From Pedobacter antarcticus (GTDB lineage Bacteria; Bacteroidota; Bacteroidia; Sphingobacteriales; Sphingobacteriaceae): a stretch of DNA of 64,000 nt. Where the stretch lies: the NCBI RefSeq assembly GCF_900112985.1, contig NZ_FONS01000013.1, forward strand, positions 1 through 64,000, written 5' to 3'. Shown here piece after piece: positions 36,030 to 44,337 of the stretch (within the stretch, counting starts at the first letter, position 1; each line of letters opens with the position of its first letter). Below the pieces are notes generated by a model. That model worked only from the letters and a program-made list of their open reading frames with translations, was not told the DNA's origin and did not search any database. A program made the position numbers and the translations under genes.

Positions 36030-37255
36030 TCAACAGGAGTTAAAGCGTAATTTTTGAATTCCAGCAGGAATAAACTGGTATTGATATAACCCAGTTTTTC
36101 ATCTTTAATAAACTGAAATGAATTCTGTAATCCTTTATAGCTGGTTTTTGTTAGATACTTCAGATAAGATGATCCGTGCGAAGCGAAAAGCAGCCCGAAA
36201 TAGTATCCTGTATCAAATCCTTTAAAGGCAAACTCGCCTGGTTCGAAATGGTTCAGCCTTCTGTAATTACGGACAAACCGGATCACATCCTGGCTTTTAT
36301 AATCTACATAGTAAGAAGTCGTGATTCGCGTTTTCAAAGCCTGCAGCTTCTCCGTATTATAGTTTTGTTTACTCCAGTTCGGATGCCCAAAAAGCTCAAG
36401 CTGGCTTCCGTTCAGTTTCATTTTAGCAAGTTTATCGATCGTAGCTACAACGAATGCACGGTCGGCCGAAGTAACCAGTACCAGGTATTTCTTACCTTTA
36501 ACCATTTGTGACTCCATACTAAATACAGAACTATATTCAGTAAAATGGAACAAATTACCGCGACCTTCAGTGAAATAATTTCTAATTGGCACTGCCAGTA
36601 ATTCATCTGCCGGTTTTTTAGTACTAATCAGTACCACTTCCGTTCTGGAAGGTTCATAGTTTTTATTGATAAACTGTCCAATCTTATCAGCGTGCAGATC
36701 TATGTTATTAACCAATGAGATCAGGTTAGGATTATTAAATTCAGCCGGCTGAGTAGCAGCCAGGGGAGAAACTACTGGCAGGTCATTCTTAATAGAATAG
36801 TCGGTCATGTACTTAAGCCCATCGGGAAACACAGGCCCTACGATAAGATTACTTCCTTTCAACTGATCTGAACCGATCAGATAACCAAGATGTTTGTCGT
36901 CGTCACGTGTATCTAAAACCGTTAACTTAAAATTCATTCCCTTTGCAGCGGCAGAATCAATTCCCATCTTAAATCCCTGATAAAAATCAAGAGACATCGC
37001 AGACTGTTCCAGGTCAGCTTTTGTTCCAGTTGTTGCCTTAACTGTATTCAGTTTTAAAGGCATCATCAGTGTAATTCCGGCTTCGGTAAATTTCTTTTCT
37101 TCTTTTTTATCCTGCGTAGTTTCCTTGGCAGGTTTCTTAGGTGATTTACCTGTTCTTACCCGCGGCGAACAAGCCGACAGACAAAAACAGGCAAATATTA
37201 AACACCAAAGTTTATTCCCACTCAATAGTCGCAGGTGGTTTTGAACTAATATCAT
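36026..37255 (-). CDS. PBP1-like (type 1 periplasmic-binding fold) lipoprotein
   Basis: A 409-residue lipoprotein. A signal peptide ends in the lipobox CLSAC (Cys29 from the ATG), followed by a Lys-rich linker (KSPKKPAKETTQDKKEEKK). The rest has the type 1 periplasmic-binding fold: GITLMMPLKLNTVKA, DFYQGFKMGIDSA, LIVGPVFPDGLKYM, DLPVVSPLAA and LVLVTSADRAFVVATI. Such proteins bind small ligands or, as in LpoA, act in envelope regulation. No transporter permease is nearby, so solute import is not supported. The ATG at 37255 overlaps guaA by 44 nt; a TTG at 37225 would give a cleaner signal peptide (MSGNKLWCLIFACFCLSAC). The gene is coupled to the methyltransferase through ATGA. Confidence 0.8.
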   Translation of the reverse strand: MILVQNHLRLLSGNKLWCLIFACFCLSACSPRVRTGKSPKKPAKETTQDKKEEKKFTEAGITLMMPLKLNTVKATTGTKADLEQSAMSLDFYQGFKMGIDSAAAKGMNFKLTVLDTRDDDKHLGYLIGSDQLKGSNLIVGPVFPDGLKYMTDYSIKNDLPVVSPLAATQPAEFNNPNLISLVNNIDLHADKIGQFINKNYEPSRTEVVLISTKKPADELLAVPIRNYFTEGRGNLFHFTEYSSVFSMESQMVKGKKYLVLVTSADRAFVVATIDKLAKMKLNGSQLELFGHPNWSKQNYNTEKLQALKTRITTSYYVDYKSQDVIRFVRNYRRLNHFEPGEFAFKGFDTGYYFGLLFASHGSSYLKYLTKTSYKGLQNSFQFIKDEKLGYINTSLFLLEFKNYALTPVE

Positions 37256-38741
37256 ACACTACCCTGTTTATACCTTTTACTTTATTAATAATTTCATTGG
37301 AAATTTTGGCGAGTACAGGATAAGGTAAATGGCACCAATCGGCAGTCATTCCATCTACAGATTCCACAGCACGAAGACAGATAACGTTTTCGTAAGTACG
37401 CTCGTCTCCCATTACTCCAACCGACTGAACCGGAAGGAAAATTGCTCCAGCCTGCCAAACCTGATCATATAACCCTGCTTCTCTCAGATTGTTTATATAA
37501 ATAGCATCCGCTTCCTGCAGGATGGCTACTTTTTCCGCGGTAACATCGCCTAATATACGGATAGCAAGCCCTGGTCCGGGGAAAGGATGACGACCTAAAA
37601 TAAAACTATCCAGCCCCAGTGTCTTCCCTACACGTCTCACTTCATCTTTAAACAATGTTTTTAAAGGCTCAACAACCTTTAACTTCATAAAGTCGGGTAA
37701 TCCACCCACATTATGATGAGATTTAATTGTTGCAGACGGACCGTTCACGGAGATTGATTCAATCACATCCGGATATATAGTACCCTGCGCAAGCCATTTT
37801 ACATCCTGCACTTCATGCGCTGCATCATCAAACACCTCAATGAAAACACGTCCTATAGCTTTACGCTTCAATTCCGGATCTTTAAGCCCAGCCAGCTGAC
37901 TTAAGAAACGTTCTTTAGCATCCACGCCTTTAATATTCAGACCAAGATGTTTATACTGTTCCAGAACAGCTTCATATTCATCCTTACGCAATAATCCATT
38001 ATCAACGAAGATACAATGCAGATTAGCACCGATTGCTTTATGAAGCAGAATTGCTGCAACGCTAGAATCTACACCGCCTGAAAGGCCAAGTACCACTTTA
38101 TCATTACCTAACTTTTCTTTCAGTTCAGCGATTGTACTGTCTACGAAAGCATCTGACGTCCAGCTCTGGCTTAACCCGCAGATATCAACCAGGAAATTCT
38201 CCAGTAATTGTTTTCCATCTGTACTATGTGTTACTTCCGGGTGAAACTGAATCGCATACGTATCAGAATCTTTCACGTGGTAAGCGGCAACGCGTACGTT
38301 GTCGGTACTTGCTATAATTTCAAAATTATCAGGTACGACAGTAATGGTATCACCATGTGACATCCACACCTGTGAATTTGTATTGATATTTTTAAATAAC
38401 TTATTTTCGGAAACAACAAAATTCAGGTTTGCACGGCCATATTCTCTGGTAGAGGAAGGCTGCACATCGCCGCCGGAATACTGCGCAATATATTGTGCAC
38501 CATAACAAACTGCCAGTACAGGATATTTCTGATGGAATTTAGCTAAGTCTATTTGAGGTGCATCTTCCTGGCGTACAGAGTATGGACTTCCTGAAAAGAT
38601 GATACCTTTAACGTCTGAAGAGATTTCAGGAATATTATTAAATGGATGTATTTCGCAATACACATTTAATTCCCGAACCCTACGGGCTATCAACTGTGTA
38701 TATTGAGATCCAAAATCGATAATGATGATTTTTTCTAGCAT
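37212..38741 (-). CDS. guaA: GMP synthase (glutamine-hydrolysing)
   Basis: A 509-residue enzyme that aminates XMP to GMP with glutamine and ATP. The N-terminal class I amidotransferase has the nucleophile in AVCYGAQ (Cys79) and the His/Glu pair in QFHPEV (His167, Glu169). The ATP pyrophosphatase has the P-loop LSGGVDSS (220-227) and the C-terminal dimerisation domain ends KPPATIEWE. I chose the ATG at 38741 (MLEKIIIIDFGSQYT), because the longer frame starts with TTG inside the intergenic region. The dCMP deaminase stop lies 8 bp upstream, so the genes form an operon. Confidence 0.97.
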   Translation of the reverse strand: MLEKIIIIDFGSQYTQLIARRVRELNVYCEIHPFNNIPEISSDVKGIIFSGSPYSVRQEDAPQIDLAKFHQKYPVLAVCYGAQYIAQYSGGDVQPSSTREYGRANLNFVVSENKLFKNINTNSQVWMSHGDTITVVPDNFEIIASTDNVRVAAYHVKDSDTYAIQFHPEVTHSTDGKQLLENFLVDICGLSQSWTSDAFVDSTIAELKEKLGNDKVVLGLSGGVDSSVAAILLHKAIGANLHCIFVDNGLLRKDEYEAVLEQYKHLGLNIKGVDAKERFLSQLAGLKDPELKRKAIGRVFIEVFDDAAHEVQDVKWLAQGTIYPDVIESISVNGPSATIKSHHNVGGLPDFMKLKVVEPLKTLFKDEVRRVGKTLGLDSFILGRHPFPGPGLAIRILGDVTAEKVAILQEADAIYINNLREAGLYDQVWQAGAIFLPVQSVGVMGDERTYENVICLRAVESVDGMTADWCHLPYPVLAKISNEIINKVKGINRVVYDISSKPPATIEWE

Positions 38742-38749
38742 GGCCAAAG

Positions 38750-39241
38750 TTAGTATTTATTCACTTCAACACCGAATCTTTTTAAGAAATCAACGCCCTC
38801 ATCACTCGGCAGCCCTTTATATGCCGCATAAGAATCTTTAAAGTATACAACCTTAATCCCGGAAGAAAGAATCAGTCTGGCACAGGCAATGCAGGGTGAC
38901 AATGTGGTATAGAGGGTGGCGCCTTCTATCCTCGCCCCATTTCTGGAAGCATAAAGTATTGCATTCTCTTCTGCGTGTAAAGCTAGTGAACAACTTCCTC
39001 TGGAATCTCTGCTGCAACCTTGCCCGGGCCACTCTTCATCACAATTGTGAGTACCGGAAGGAGGTCCGTTATAGCCGATAGAGATAATTCGTGTTTCTTT
39101 GGTGAGTACTGCACCGACTTGTGCCCGTACACAATGAGATCTGCCAGCGAGCTTAACAGCCAGATCCATATAAATATCGTCAAATCCCGGTCTGGTATCC
39201 GGGGATTCCGGCTGGCCGGTACTTAGTTGTTCATTTACCAT
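38750..39241 (-). CDS. dCMP deaminase family protein
   Basis: A 163-residue zinc-dependent deaminase of the dCMP deaminase/ComEB group. The zinc motifs are LHAEENAIL (His and catalytic Glu) and SPCIACARL (two Cys). Allosteric/structural family text includes SIGYNGPPSGTHNCDEEW. It should convert dCMP to dUMP for dTTP synthesis. The ATG at 39241 (MVNEQLSTGQPE) has an AAGGAA ribosome-binding site 12 bp upstream; the extension to 39292 is not conserved-looking. First gene of the run with guaA, the PBP1-like lipoprotein and the rRNA methyltransferase, so nucleotide metabolism dominates the beginning of this operon. Confidence 0.93.
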   Translation of the reverse strand: MVNEQLSTGQPESPDTRPGFDDIYMDLAVKLAGRSHCVRAQVGAVLTKETRIISIGYNGPPSGTHNCDEEWPGQGCSRDSRGSCSLALHAEENAILYASRNGARIEGATLYTTLSPCIACARLILSSGIKVVYFKDSYAAYKGLPSDEGVDFLKRFGVEVNKY

Positions 39242-39419
39242 AACAATTTTTAATTCCTTATAATATGCCCCGATCCGAGCCCGGAAAAACAATAACAGGG
39301 TATAAACTTAAATAAAAATTGCGCCTTGCCGACAATCCCATACAATAAATGAAGCAAAAAAAAATATGGAGGTTTCCCCATTAAAATCGGATATTAGCAG
39401 CTTTATACAAACTGTTTGA

Positions 39420-40046
39420 ATGATTGAAGCAATATTACACGGGATCGGTGCAGGTATTTTATTTTCATTCCTGACTGGCCCTGTTTTTTTCTCGATGATA
39501 AAAACCAGTATAGAAAAGGGATTCAAGGCTGGTTTTTCCCTGGCTGTAGGCGTAATTCTGGGTGACATTATTTTAATTAGCCTGACTATATTCAGCTCCC
39601 AGTTCGTGAACTACAATCCTAAATACAACACCTATATAGGCCTCATCGGAGGCCTGTTTTTATTAGGAGTAGGTATATTCTATCTGGTAAATAAAGTTAA
39701 AATGCATTATGAAACCAAGAAAATTGAAAAAGTTAGAAAAAGAGGATATGTCATAAAAGGATTTCTAATGTGTCTGCTTTCCCCCACAACTCTCATGTTC
39801 TGGATTATGGTTGGCGGCATAATTAGTGCACAACTGCATTATACGATGGATGAGAAGATTCTTTTCTTCATAGTGGCCATGTCCACTCAACTTTCCGTTG
39901 ATTGCATGAAAACATTCTACGCTGCCAAACTACGCGAAAAGATTCAGGCAAAGAATCTTATTCTTTTAAACAGAGTCGCCGGGGCGGTAATCATTATTTT
40001 TGCAATCAGGCTATTTATTGAAGTATTCACGCAGAATTTTCATTAG
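39420..40046 (+). CDS. LysE-family translocator
   Basis: A 208-residue membrane protein with six predicted helices and LysE/RhtB-type text at the N terminus (GIGAGILFSFLTGPVFFSMIKTSIEKGF, residues about 7-35). The family exports amino acids or related small molecules, and the substrate here is unknown. A basic loop HYETKKIEKVRKRGY lies in the middle. It stands alone in the plus direction, divergent from the dCMP deaminase and converging with the PurF-like gene across a long perfect terminator. Confidence 0.87.
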   Translation: MIEAILHGIGAGILFSFLTGPVFFSMIKTSIEKGFKAGFSLAVGVILGDIILISLTIFSSQFVNYNPKYNTYIGLIGGLFLLGVGIFYLVNKVKMHYETKKIEKVRKRGYVIKGFLMCLLSPTTLMFWIMVGGIISAQLHYTMDEKILFFIVAMSTQLSVDCMKTFYAAKLREKIQAKNLILLNRVAGAVIIIFAIRLFIEVFTQNFH

Positions 40047-40080
40047 TATCAAAACCTGGCAATAGTCGGTCAGCCAATAT

Positions 40081-40130
40081 TTATAACATAAAAAAAGGAT
40101 AGCTTTCGCTATCCTTTTTTTATGTTATAA
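40081..40130. terminator. Perfect 23-bp bidirectional terminator
   Basis: The arms 40081-40103 and 40108-40130 are exact reverse complements of 23 nt, with a TTTC loop. The core AAAGGATAGC/GCTATCCTTT is flanked by seven A and seven T residues. It separates the LysE gene from the convergent PurF-like gene. Confidence 0.95.
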
Positions 40131-40149
40131 ATGATCAAAAAAATCTTGT

Positions 40150-42051
40150 TTAATAAGCTCTCTGATCGCTTCCTTCTCTCCAGTTTACAAAAGCCTTGTT
40201 CACTACTCTATTTCCGCCTGGTGTTGGATAATTTCCTGAGAAATACCAATCACCTGTATGTTCAGGACAAGCAATATGCAGATTATCTAGTGTCTGATAA
40301 ATCACTTCGACTTCTGCAATTGTATCTTTTGGTGTAATGATCTTGGTAATCTGCGCTGAGATTTCCTCTTGCGTAAATGGTCTGTAGATATCCTTTACGT
40401 GATTAATAATCTCTTCCTTAGGTAACAGTAATGAAGCTTTACATTTAACATAAACCTCATCAATTATATTTTCCATACCACGCGCCTTCAACAACTGAAT
40501 TGCAGCCTCAAATGCCACGAACTGTCCAAGTTTAGACATGTCAATACCATAACAATCCGGATAGCGAATCTGCGGCGCTGAAGAAACAATAATAATTTTC
40601 TTAGGGTGCAGCCTGTCTATGATTTTAATAATACTTTGTTTTAGCGTGGTTCCTCTTACAATGGAATCATCTACAGCAACAAGTGTATCAACATCATTTT
40701 TGATAACTCCATAAGTGGTGTCATAAACATGGGCAACCATTTCTTTACGATCAGCGTCGGCGGTAATGAAAGTACGAAGCTTAACATCTTTAATAGCGAG
40801 CTTTTCTACTCTCGGAGCCATAGATAATAATTCATCTAGTTCCTGGTCAGATAACGCATCTTTCCGGCCAATTAAAGTGTCTTTCTGTACCTTTTTGATA
40901 TACTTATGCAGCCCTTCTACCAAACCATAAAAAGAGATTTCTGCGGTATTAGGTATAAATGAGAATACTGTATTTTTCAGATCTGAGTTTACAGATTTAA
41001 GAATTTGGTCAATCAGCAAACGGCCTAATTGTTTTCTTTCCCTGTAAATTGCAGCGTCACTACCACGTGAGAAATAAATTCTTTCGAAAGAGCATGCTCT
41101 TTTTTCCTGAGGCTCGCGGAAAATTTCCTGAGTTACAGTTCCGTTCTTTTTAACAATCAGTGCATGACCAGGCTTAATTTCCTGCACCTCATTAAACCCA
41201 ACATTAAAAGCAGTTTGAATAGCTGGTCTTTCGGAAGCAGCTACTACGATCTCGTCATCCTGATAAAAATATGCCGGGCGGATGCCAGAAGGATCACGCA
41301 GTACAAAAGCATCACCATTACCAACGATGCCAGAAATTGCATAACCTCCGTCCCAGGTTTTAGCCGAGCGGCGCAGGATATGCGCAATATTAAGATTTTC
41401 AGATATTTTGTGAGTAATCTCTACATTCGACAAACCTTCCTTTTTGTAAGTATCAAAAAGCTCCTGGTTTTCATCATCAAGGAAATGACCGATTTTCTCT
41501 AACACAGTAACAGTGTCCGCCTGTTCTTTAGGATGTTGCCCAAGCTCATACAACTGCTCCAGTAATTCATCAACATTAGTCATGTTAAAGTTCCCCGCAA
41601 TAACAAGATTTCTGGTCATCCAGTTATTTTGGCGAAGGAATGGATGGCAATTTTCAATACTGTTTTTTCCGTGTGTACCATAACGCAGGTGTCCAAGGAG
41701 TACTTCGCCAATAAAGCTGACATTTTGTTTTAACCATTCCGCATCCTGCATTAGTTCCGGCGTATCATTCTGGATGTCCACAAATTTATTGTGAACGTAA
41801 CCGAAGATATCAGCAACTGCATTCTGCGCCATTGACCTGTAACGGCTAATGTAGCGGTGGCCTGGTTTAACATCTAATTTAATGGTTGCAATCCCTGCTC
41901 CGTCCTGCCCTCTATTGTGCTGTTTTTCCATCAAAAGATAGAGTTTATTCAGTCCGTAAAGTGCTGTACCGTATTTTTCCTGGTAGTATGAGAGAGGTTT
42001 TAAAAGACGGATAAAAGCAATTCCGCATTCGTGTTTTATCTGGTCACTCAT
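40150..42051 (-). CDS. Amidophosphoribosyltransferase-like protein (PurF family, long form)
   Basis: A 633-residue PurF-type enzyme. The N-terminal class II glutamine amidotransferase begins MSDQIKHECGIAF, so the nucleophile is Cys9 and a short propeptide must be removed; QHNRGQDGAGIA and HLRYGTHGKNS follow. The phosphoribosyltransferase part carries the PRPP loop TLVAVDDSIVRGTTLKQSI. It is about 130 residues longer than E. coli PurF, with extra helical text in the middle and C terminus. It may be the purine-pathway enzyme or a long paralog found in Bacteroidota alongside a standard PurF. I chose the ATG at 42051; a TTG 21 nt upstream is unlikely. Confidence 0.85.
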   Translation of the reverse strand: MSDQIKHECGIAFIRLLKPLSYYQEKYGTALYGLNKLYLLMEKQHNRGQDGAGIATIKLDVKPGHRYISRYRSMAQNAVADIFGYVHNKFVDIQNDTPELMQDAEWLKQNVSFIGEVLLGHLRYGTHGKNSIENCHPFLRQNNWMTRNLVIAGNFNMTNVDELLEQLYELGQHPKEQADTVTVLEKIGHFLDDENQELFDTYKKEGLSNVEITHKISENLNIAHILRRSAKTWDGGYAISGIVGNGDAFVLRDPSGIRPAYFYQDDEIVVAASERPAIQTAFNVGFNEVQEIKPGHALIVKKNGTVTQEIFREPQEKRACSFERIYFSRGSDAAIYRERKQLGRLLIDQILKSVNSDLKNTVFSFIPNTAEISFYGLVEGLHKYIKKVQKDTLIGRKDALSDQELDELLSMAPRVEKLAIKDVKLRTFITADADRKEMVAHVYDTTYGVIKNDVDTLVAVDDSIVRGTTLKQSIIKIIDRLHPKKIIIVSSAPQIRYPDCYGIDMSKLGQFVAFEAAIQLLKARGMENIIDEVYVKCKASLLLPKEEIINHVKDIYRPFTQEEISAQITKIITPKDTIAEVEVIYQTLDNLHIACPEHTGDWYFSGNYPTPGGNRVVNKAFVNWREGSDQRAY

Positions 42052-42069
42052 TATGTGTGGTTTGAGCCG

Positions 42070-42077
42070 CAAATTTA
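42070..42077 (-). promoter_or_regulatory. Candidate -7 element of the PurF-like gene
   Basis: On the minus strand TAAATTTG matches TAnnTTTG and lies 18 bp before the ATG at 42051. The -33 region has TTC instead of TTG, so only one element is convincing. Confidence 0.4.
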
Positions 42078-42114
42078 CCTTTTATAATAGTTAGAACCTA
42101 GAAAGAAATATAAA

Positions 42115-42945
42115 TCATGACAACAAACTGATTTGTTTTGCAACAACAGGCGCCTCGAAGAACAGAGAGCCGTTTCTGCAAAAAATACTGGCATCGCCCG
42201 TCGTGTAAAATTGCTTTTCACCGTCCCTGGCAAGTAATTGTTCCATTTCAGAATGGCGGCATAAATAAGCTTTCAAGCTCCCGGCAACAATATCTCCCTG
42301 TGAAACCAATCGTATTCCTTCAGATAACTGCGCTTCAATCTTTGGAATAAGTAATGGATAATGTGTACAGGCCAGCAATATGGTATCGATCTGGTCAGAC
42401 TGTTCAAGCAGTGCCTGAATATATTTTGACACAAAGTAGTCCGCTCCCGGGCTCAGATGTTCATTGTTTTCTATTAACGGGACCCACATTGGGCAACTTT
42501 GCTGAACGACCTCCAACTCCGGATAAAAATTATGGATCTCGATCGGATACGAACCGGATTTTACGGTTCCCCTGGTACCCATTACTCCGATGGTACCTGT
42601 GCGCGTATACTCACCGATCAGCTCTGCAGTAGGGCGAATCACCCCGAGCACTCTTTTTCCAGGATATTTAACAGGGAGAATACGCTGCTGAATTGACCGG
42701 AGCGCTTTGGCGGAGGCCGTATTACAAGCCAGGATAATTAATTCACAGCCCTGCGCAAACAACCATTCGACGCATTCCAGCGTATACTTATAGACGGTCT
42801 CAAAACTATGGTCGCCATAAGGAGAACGGGCGTTATCTCCAAGATAGATATAGTTATACTGTGGCAGCTCTGCTGCAATGGAACGGAAGACGGTAAGGCC
42901 ACCATAACCCGAATCGAAAACACCAATAGATTTTATCTGCTGCAT
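42115..42945 (-). CDS. murI: Glutamate racemase
   Basis: A 276-residue cofactor-independent racemase that makes D-glutamate for peptidoglycan. The two catalytic cysteines are in LACNTASAK (Cys74) and LACTHYPLL (Cys193). The N terminus IGVFDSGYGGLTVF has the Asp/Ser pair that binds substrate. I chose the ATG at 42945 (MQQIKSIG); an upstream in-frame TTG at 42960 gives a non-conserved MLVLS extension. It follows the second OmpH gene, from which it is separated by a terminator, and precedes the PurF-like gene by 63 bp. Confidence 0.96.
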   Translation of the reverse strand: MQQIKSIGVFDSGYGGLTVFRSIAAELPQYNYIYLGDNARSPYGDHSFETVYKYTLECVEWLFAQGCELIILACNTASAKALRSIQQRILPVKYPGKRVLGVIRPTAELIGEYTRTGTIGVMGTRGTVKSGSYPIEIHNFYPELEVVQQSCPMWVPLIENNEHLSPGADYFVSKYIQALLEQSDQIDTILLACTHYPLLIPKIEAQLSEGIRLVSQGDIVAGSLKAYLCRHSEMEQLLARDGEKQFYTTGDASIFCRNGSLFFEAPVVAKQISLLS

Positions 42946-42972
42946 AGACAAAACTAGCAAGAAAAAGCGGTC

Positions 42973-43012
42973 AAAAAAAAAGTGGAACCCGATAATCCGG
43001 ATTCCACTTTTT
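42973..43012 (-). terminator. Intrinsic terminator after the second ompH gene
   Basis: On the minus strand AAAAAGTGGAATCCG, a 6-nt loop, CGGGTTCCACTTTTT with one T-G wobble, then more U residues. It ends the bamA-ompH-ompH transcript before murI. Confidence 0.85.
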
Positions 43013-43028
43013 ATAAAATTTCTAAAAA

Positions 43029-43598
43029 TTATTTCTTAGCAGCAGGCGCTGAAGCAGCGATGCCTAATTTAGCTTTTACAAGATCAGTAACATCTTCTCC
43101 ACCTTCCCAAGCAAGCATGTTATTTGCACCTTGTTGTGCAGAACTGTCAAAGACATAAGCAATACCTTTGTCTTTCGCTACAGCTTTAACTGCATTCTGA
43201 AATTTAGTGTTTAATGGTGCTAACAGTTCTCCTTGTTTAGTAGCAATATCCTGTTGTGCTTTTTGAGTTGCATCGTTGATACGTTTCTCCATATCCTGTA
43301 ACTCAACACCCATCTGCTGTAATTCTTTACCTACAGTTTCTTTGTTGGCTTCGCTCAGTGTTTTGTTTTTAGCAACTGCAGCCTCATACTTAGTAGTATA
43401 TTCAGTCCTCATTTTTTCAATTTCGGCCTGTTTTTGTTTTTGAAGTGTTTCTAAAGTAGCAGTAGCAGTTTTAGCTTCAGGCATACTTGCGAAAACGACT
43501 TCAGAATCAAGGTGTCCAATTTTTTGCTGAGCATTGGCAACAGAAGCAGTAAACACTAAGCCAGCTGCTACAAAAAATACGTTAATTAACTTTCTCAT
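43029..43598 (-). CDS. OmpH/Skp-family periplasmic chaperone (second copy)
   Basis: A 189-residue Skp-like chaperone that holds unfolded outer-membrane proteins in the periplasm. A signal peptide (about 1-23, ending VANAQQ) is followed by the family start KIGHLDSEVVFASMPEA. Residues 45-140 form the long coiled coil, Lys/Glu/Gln rich, that makes the tentacles. The C-terminal part AYVFDSSAQQGANNMLAWEGGEDVT completes the core. It lies 44 bp after the other OmpH gene, with bamA upstream, so the cluster is dedicated to outer-membrane assembly. Confidence 0.94.
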   Translation of the reverse strand: MRKLINVFFVAAGLVFTASVANAQQKIGHLDSEVVFASMPEAKTATATLETLQKQKQAEIEKMRTEYTTKYEAAVAKNKTLSEANKETVGKELQQMGVELQDMEKRINDATQKAQQDIATKQGELLAPLNTKFQNAVKAVAKDKGIAYVFDSSAQQGANNMLAWEGGEDVTDLVKAKLGIAASAPAAKK

Positions 43599-43642
43599 TT
43601 CTATTGTTCTTAATAATTGTTTTTTAAAATTTATTTTGTGTG

Positions 43643-44173
43643 TTATTTTGCGAGGGTTCCAGGTTTGTAGCCAAGTTTAGTGACAACATCATTACTCAAA
43701 TTATAATCGGGACCAGCGTAGATCATCGTAGTGGATTCGCTGCTTTTATCAAAGATAAAATCTAATGATTTTGACTTAGCCACATCATTTATCGCACCTG
43801 TTACTTTATCCTGAATAGGTTTCAATAATTTAGACCTGGTCTGAAAAAGTTCGCCTTCCGGGCCAAACTTCTGACGTTGGAAATCTTTAGCTGCCTTTTC
43901 TTTTTCTATAATATCATTTTCGCGGCGCTTGCGCATATCATCTGTTAATAATACCTGATCAGCCTGGTAAGCTTTATACATCTTGTCAATAGCCACAAAG
44001 TCCGCGTCGACCTCTTTCTGCCATTGCTGGGTAAGAACATTAAGCTGATTTTGTGAAGACTTATATTCTGGCAAATGTTTCAGAATATACTCTGTGTCCA
44101 CATACGCGAATTTTTGTGCAAACGCACCAAATCCTGCAAAAACTAAAAATCCGATTAAAATAAACTTTTTCAT
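43643..44173 (-). CDS. OmpH/Skp-family periplasmic chaperone (first copy)
   Basis: A 176-residue Skp-like chaperone. A signal peptide (1-19, MKKFILIGFLVFAGFGAFAQ) precedes FAYVDTEYILKHLPEYKSSQ, a coiled coil of about 95 residues and the terminal core FIFDKSSESTTMIYAGPDYNLSNDVVTKLGY. I chose the ATG at 44173, because the longer frame begins with a non-conserved stretch and lacks the signal-peptide start. It is a paralog of the neighbouring OmpH, and both lie downstream of bamA, as is common in Bacteroidota. Confidence 0.94.
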   Translation of the reverse strand: MKKFILIGFLVFAGFGAFAQKFAYVDTEYILKHLPEYKSSQNQLNVLTQQWQKEVDADFVAIDKMYKAYQADQVLLTDDMRKRRENDIIEKEKAAKDFQRQKFGPEGELFQTRSKLLKPIQDKVTGAINDVAKSKSLDFIFDKSSESTTMIYAGPDYNLSNDVVTKLGYKPGTLAK

Positions 44174-44337
44174 GATCTCGCTCTCTTTATTAATCTTTAG
44201 ACATAACCAAATGCAGATTTCCGGTCTTCTTAAACCATAAATCTGCATTTGTTGGGTGAATATATGTTTTATCCTTTATAACGTACATATTAGATTTTCA
44301 TTTTACCTGAAATATATTTCGATTTCAAGAAGGAGAA

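Noticed and set aside
39308..39568. Minus-strand frame opposite the LysE gene
   Set aside because: Overlaps the LysE start region; no family features, and the plus-strand gene is well supported.
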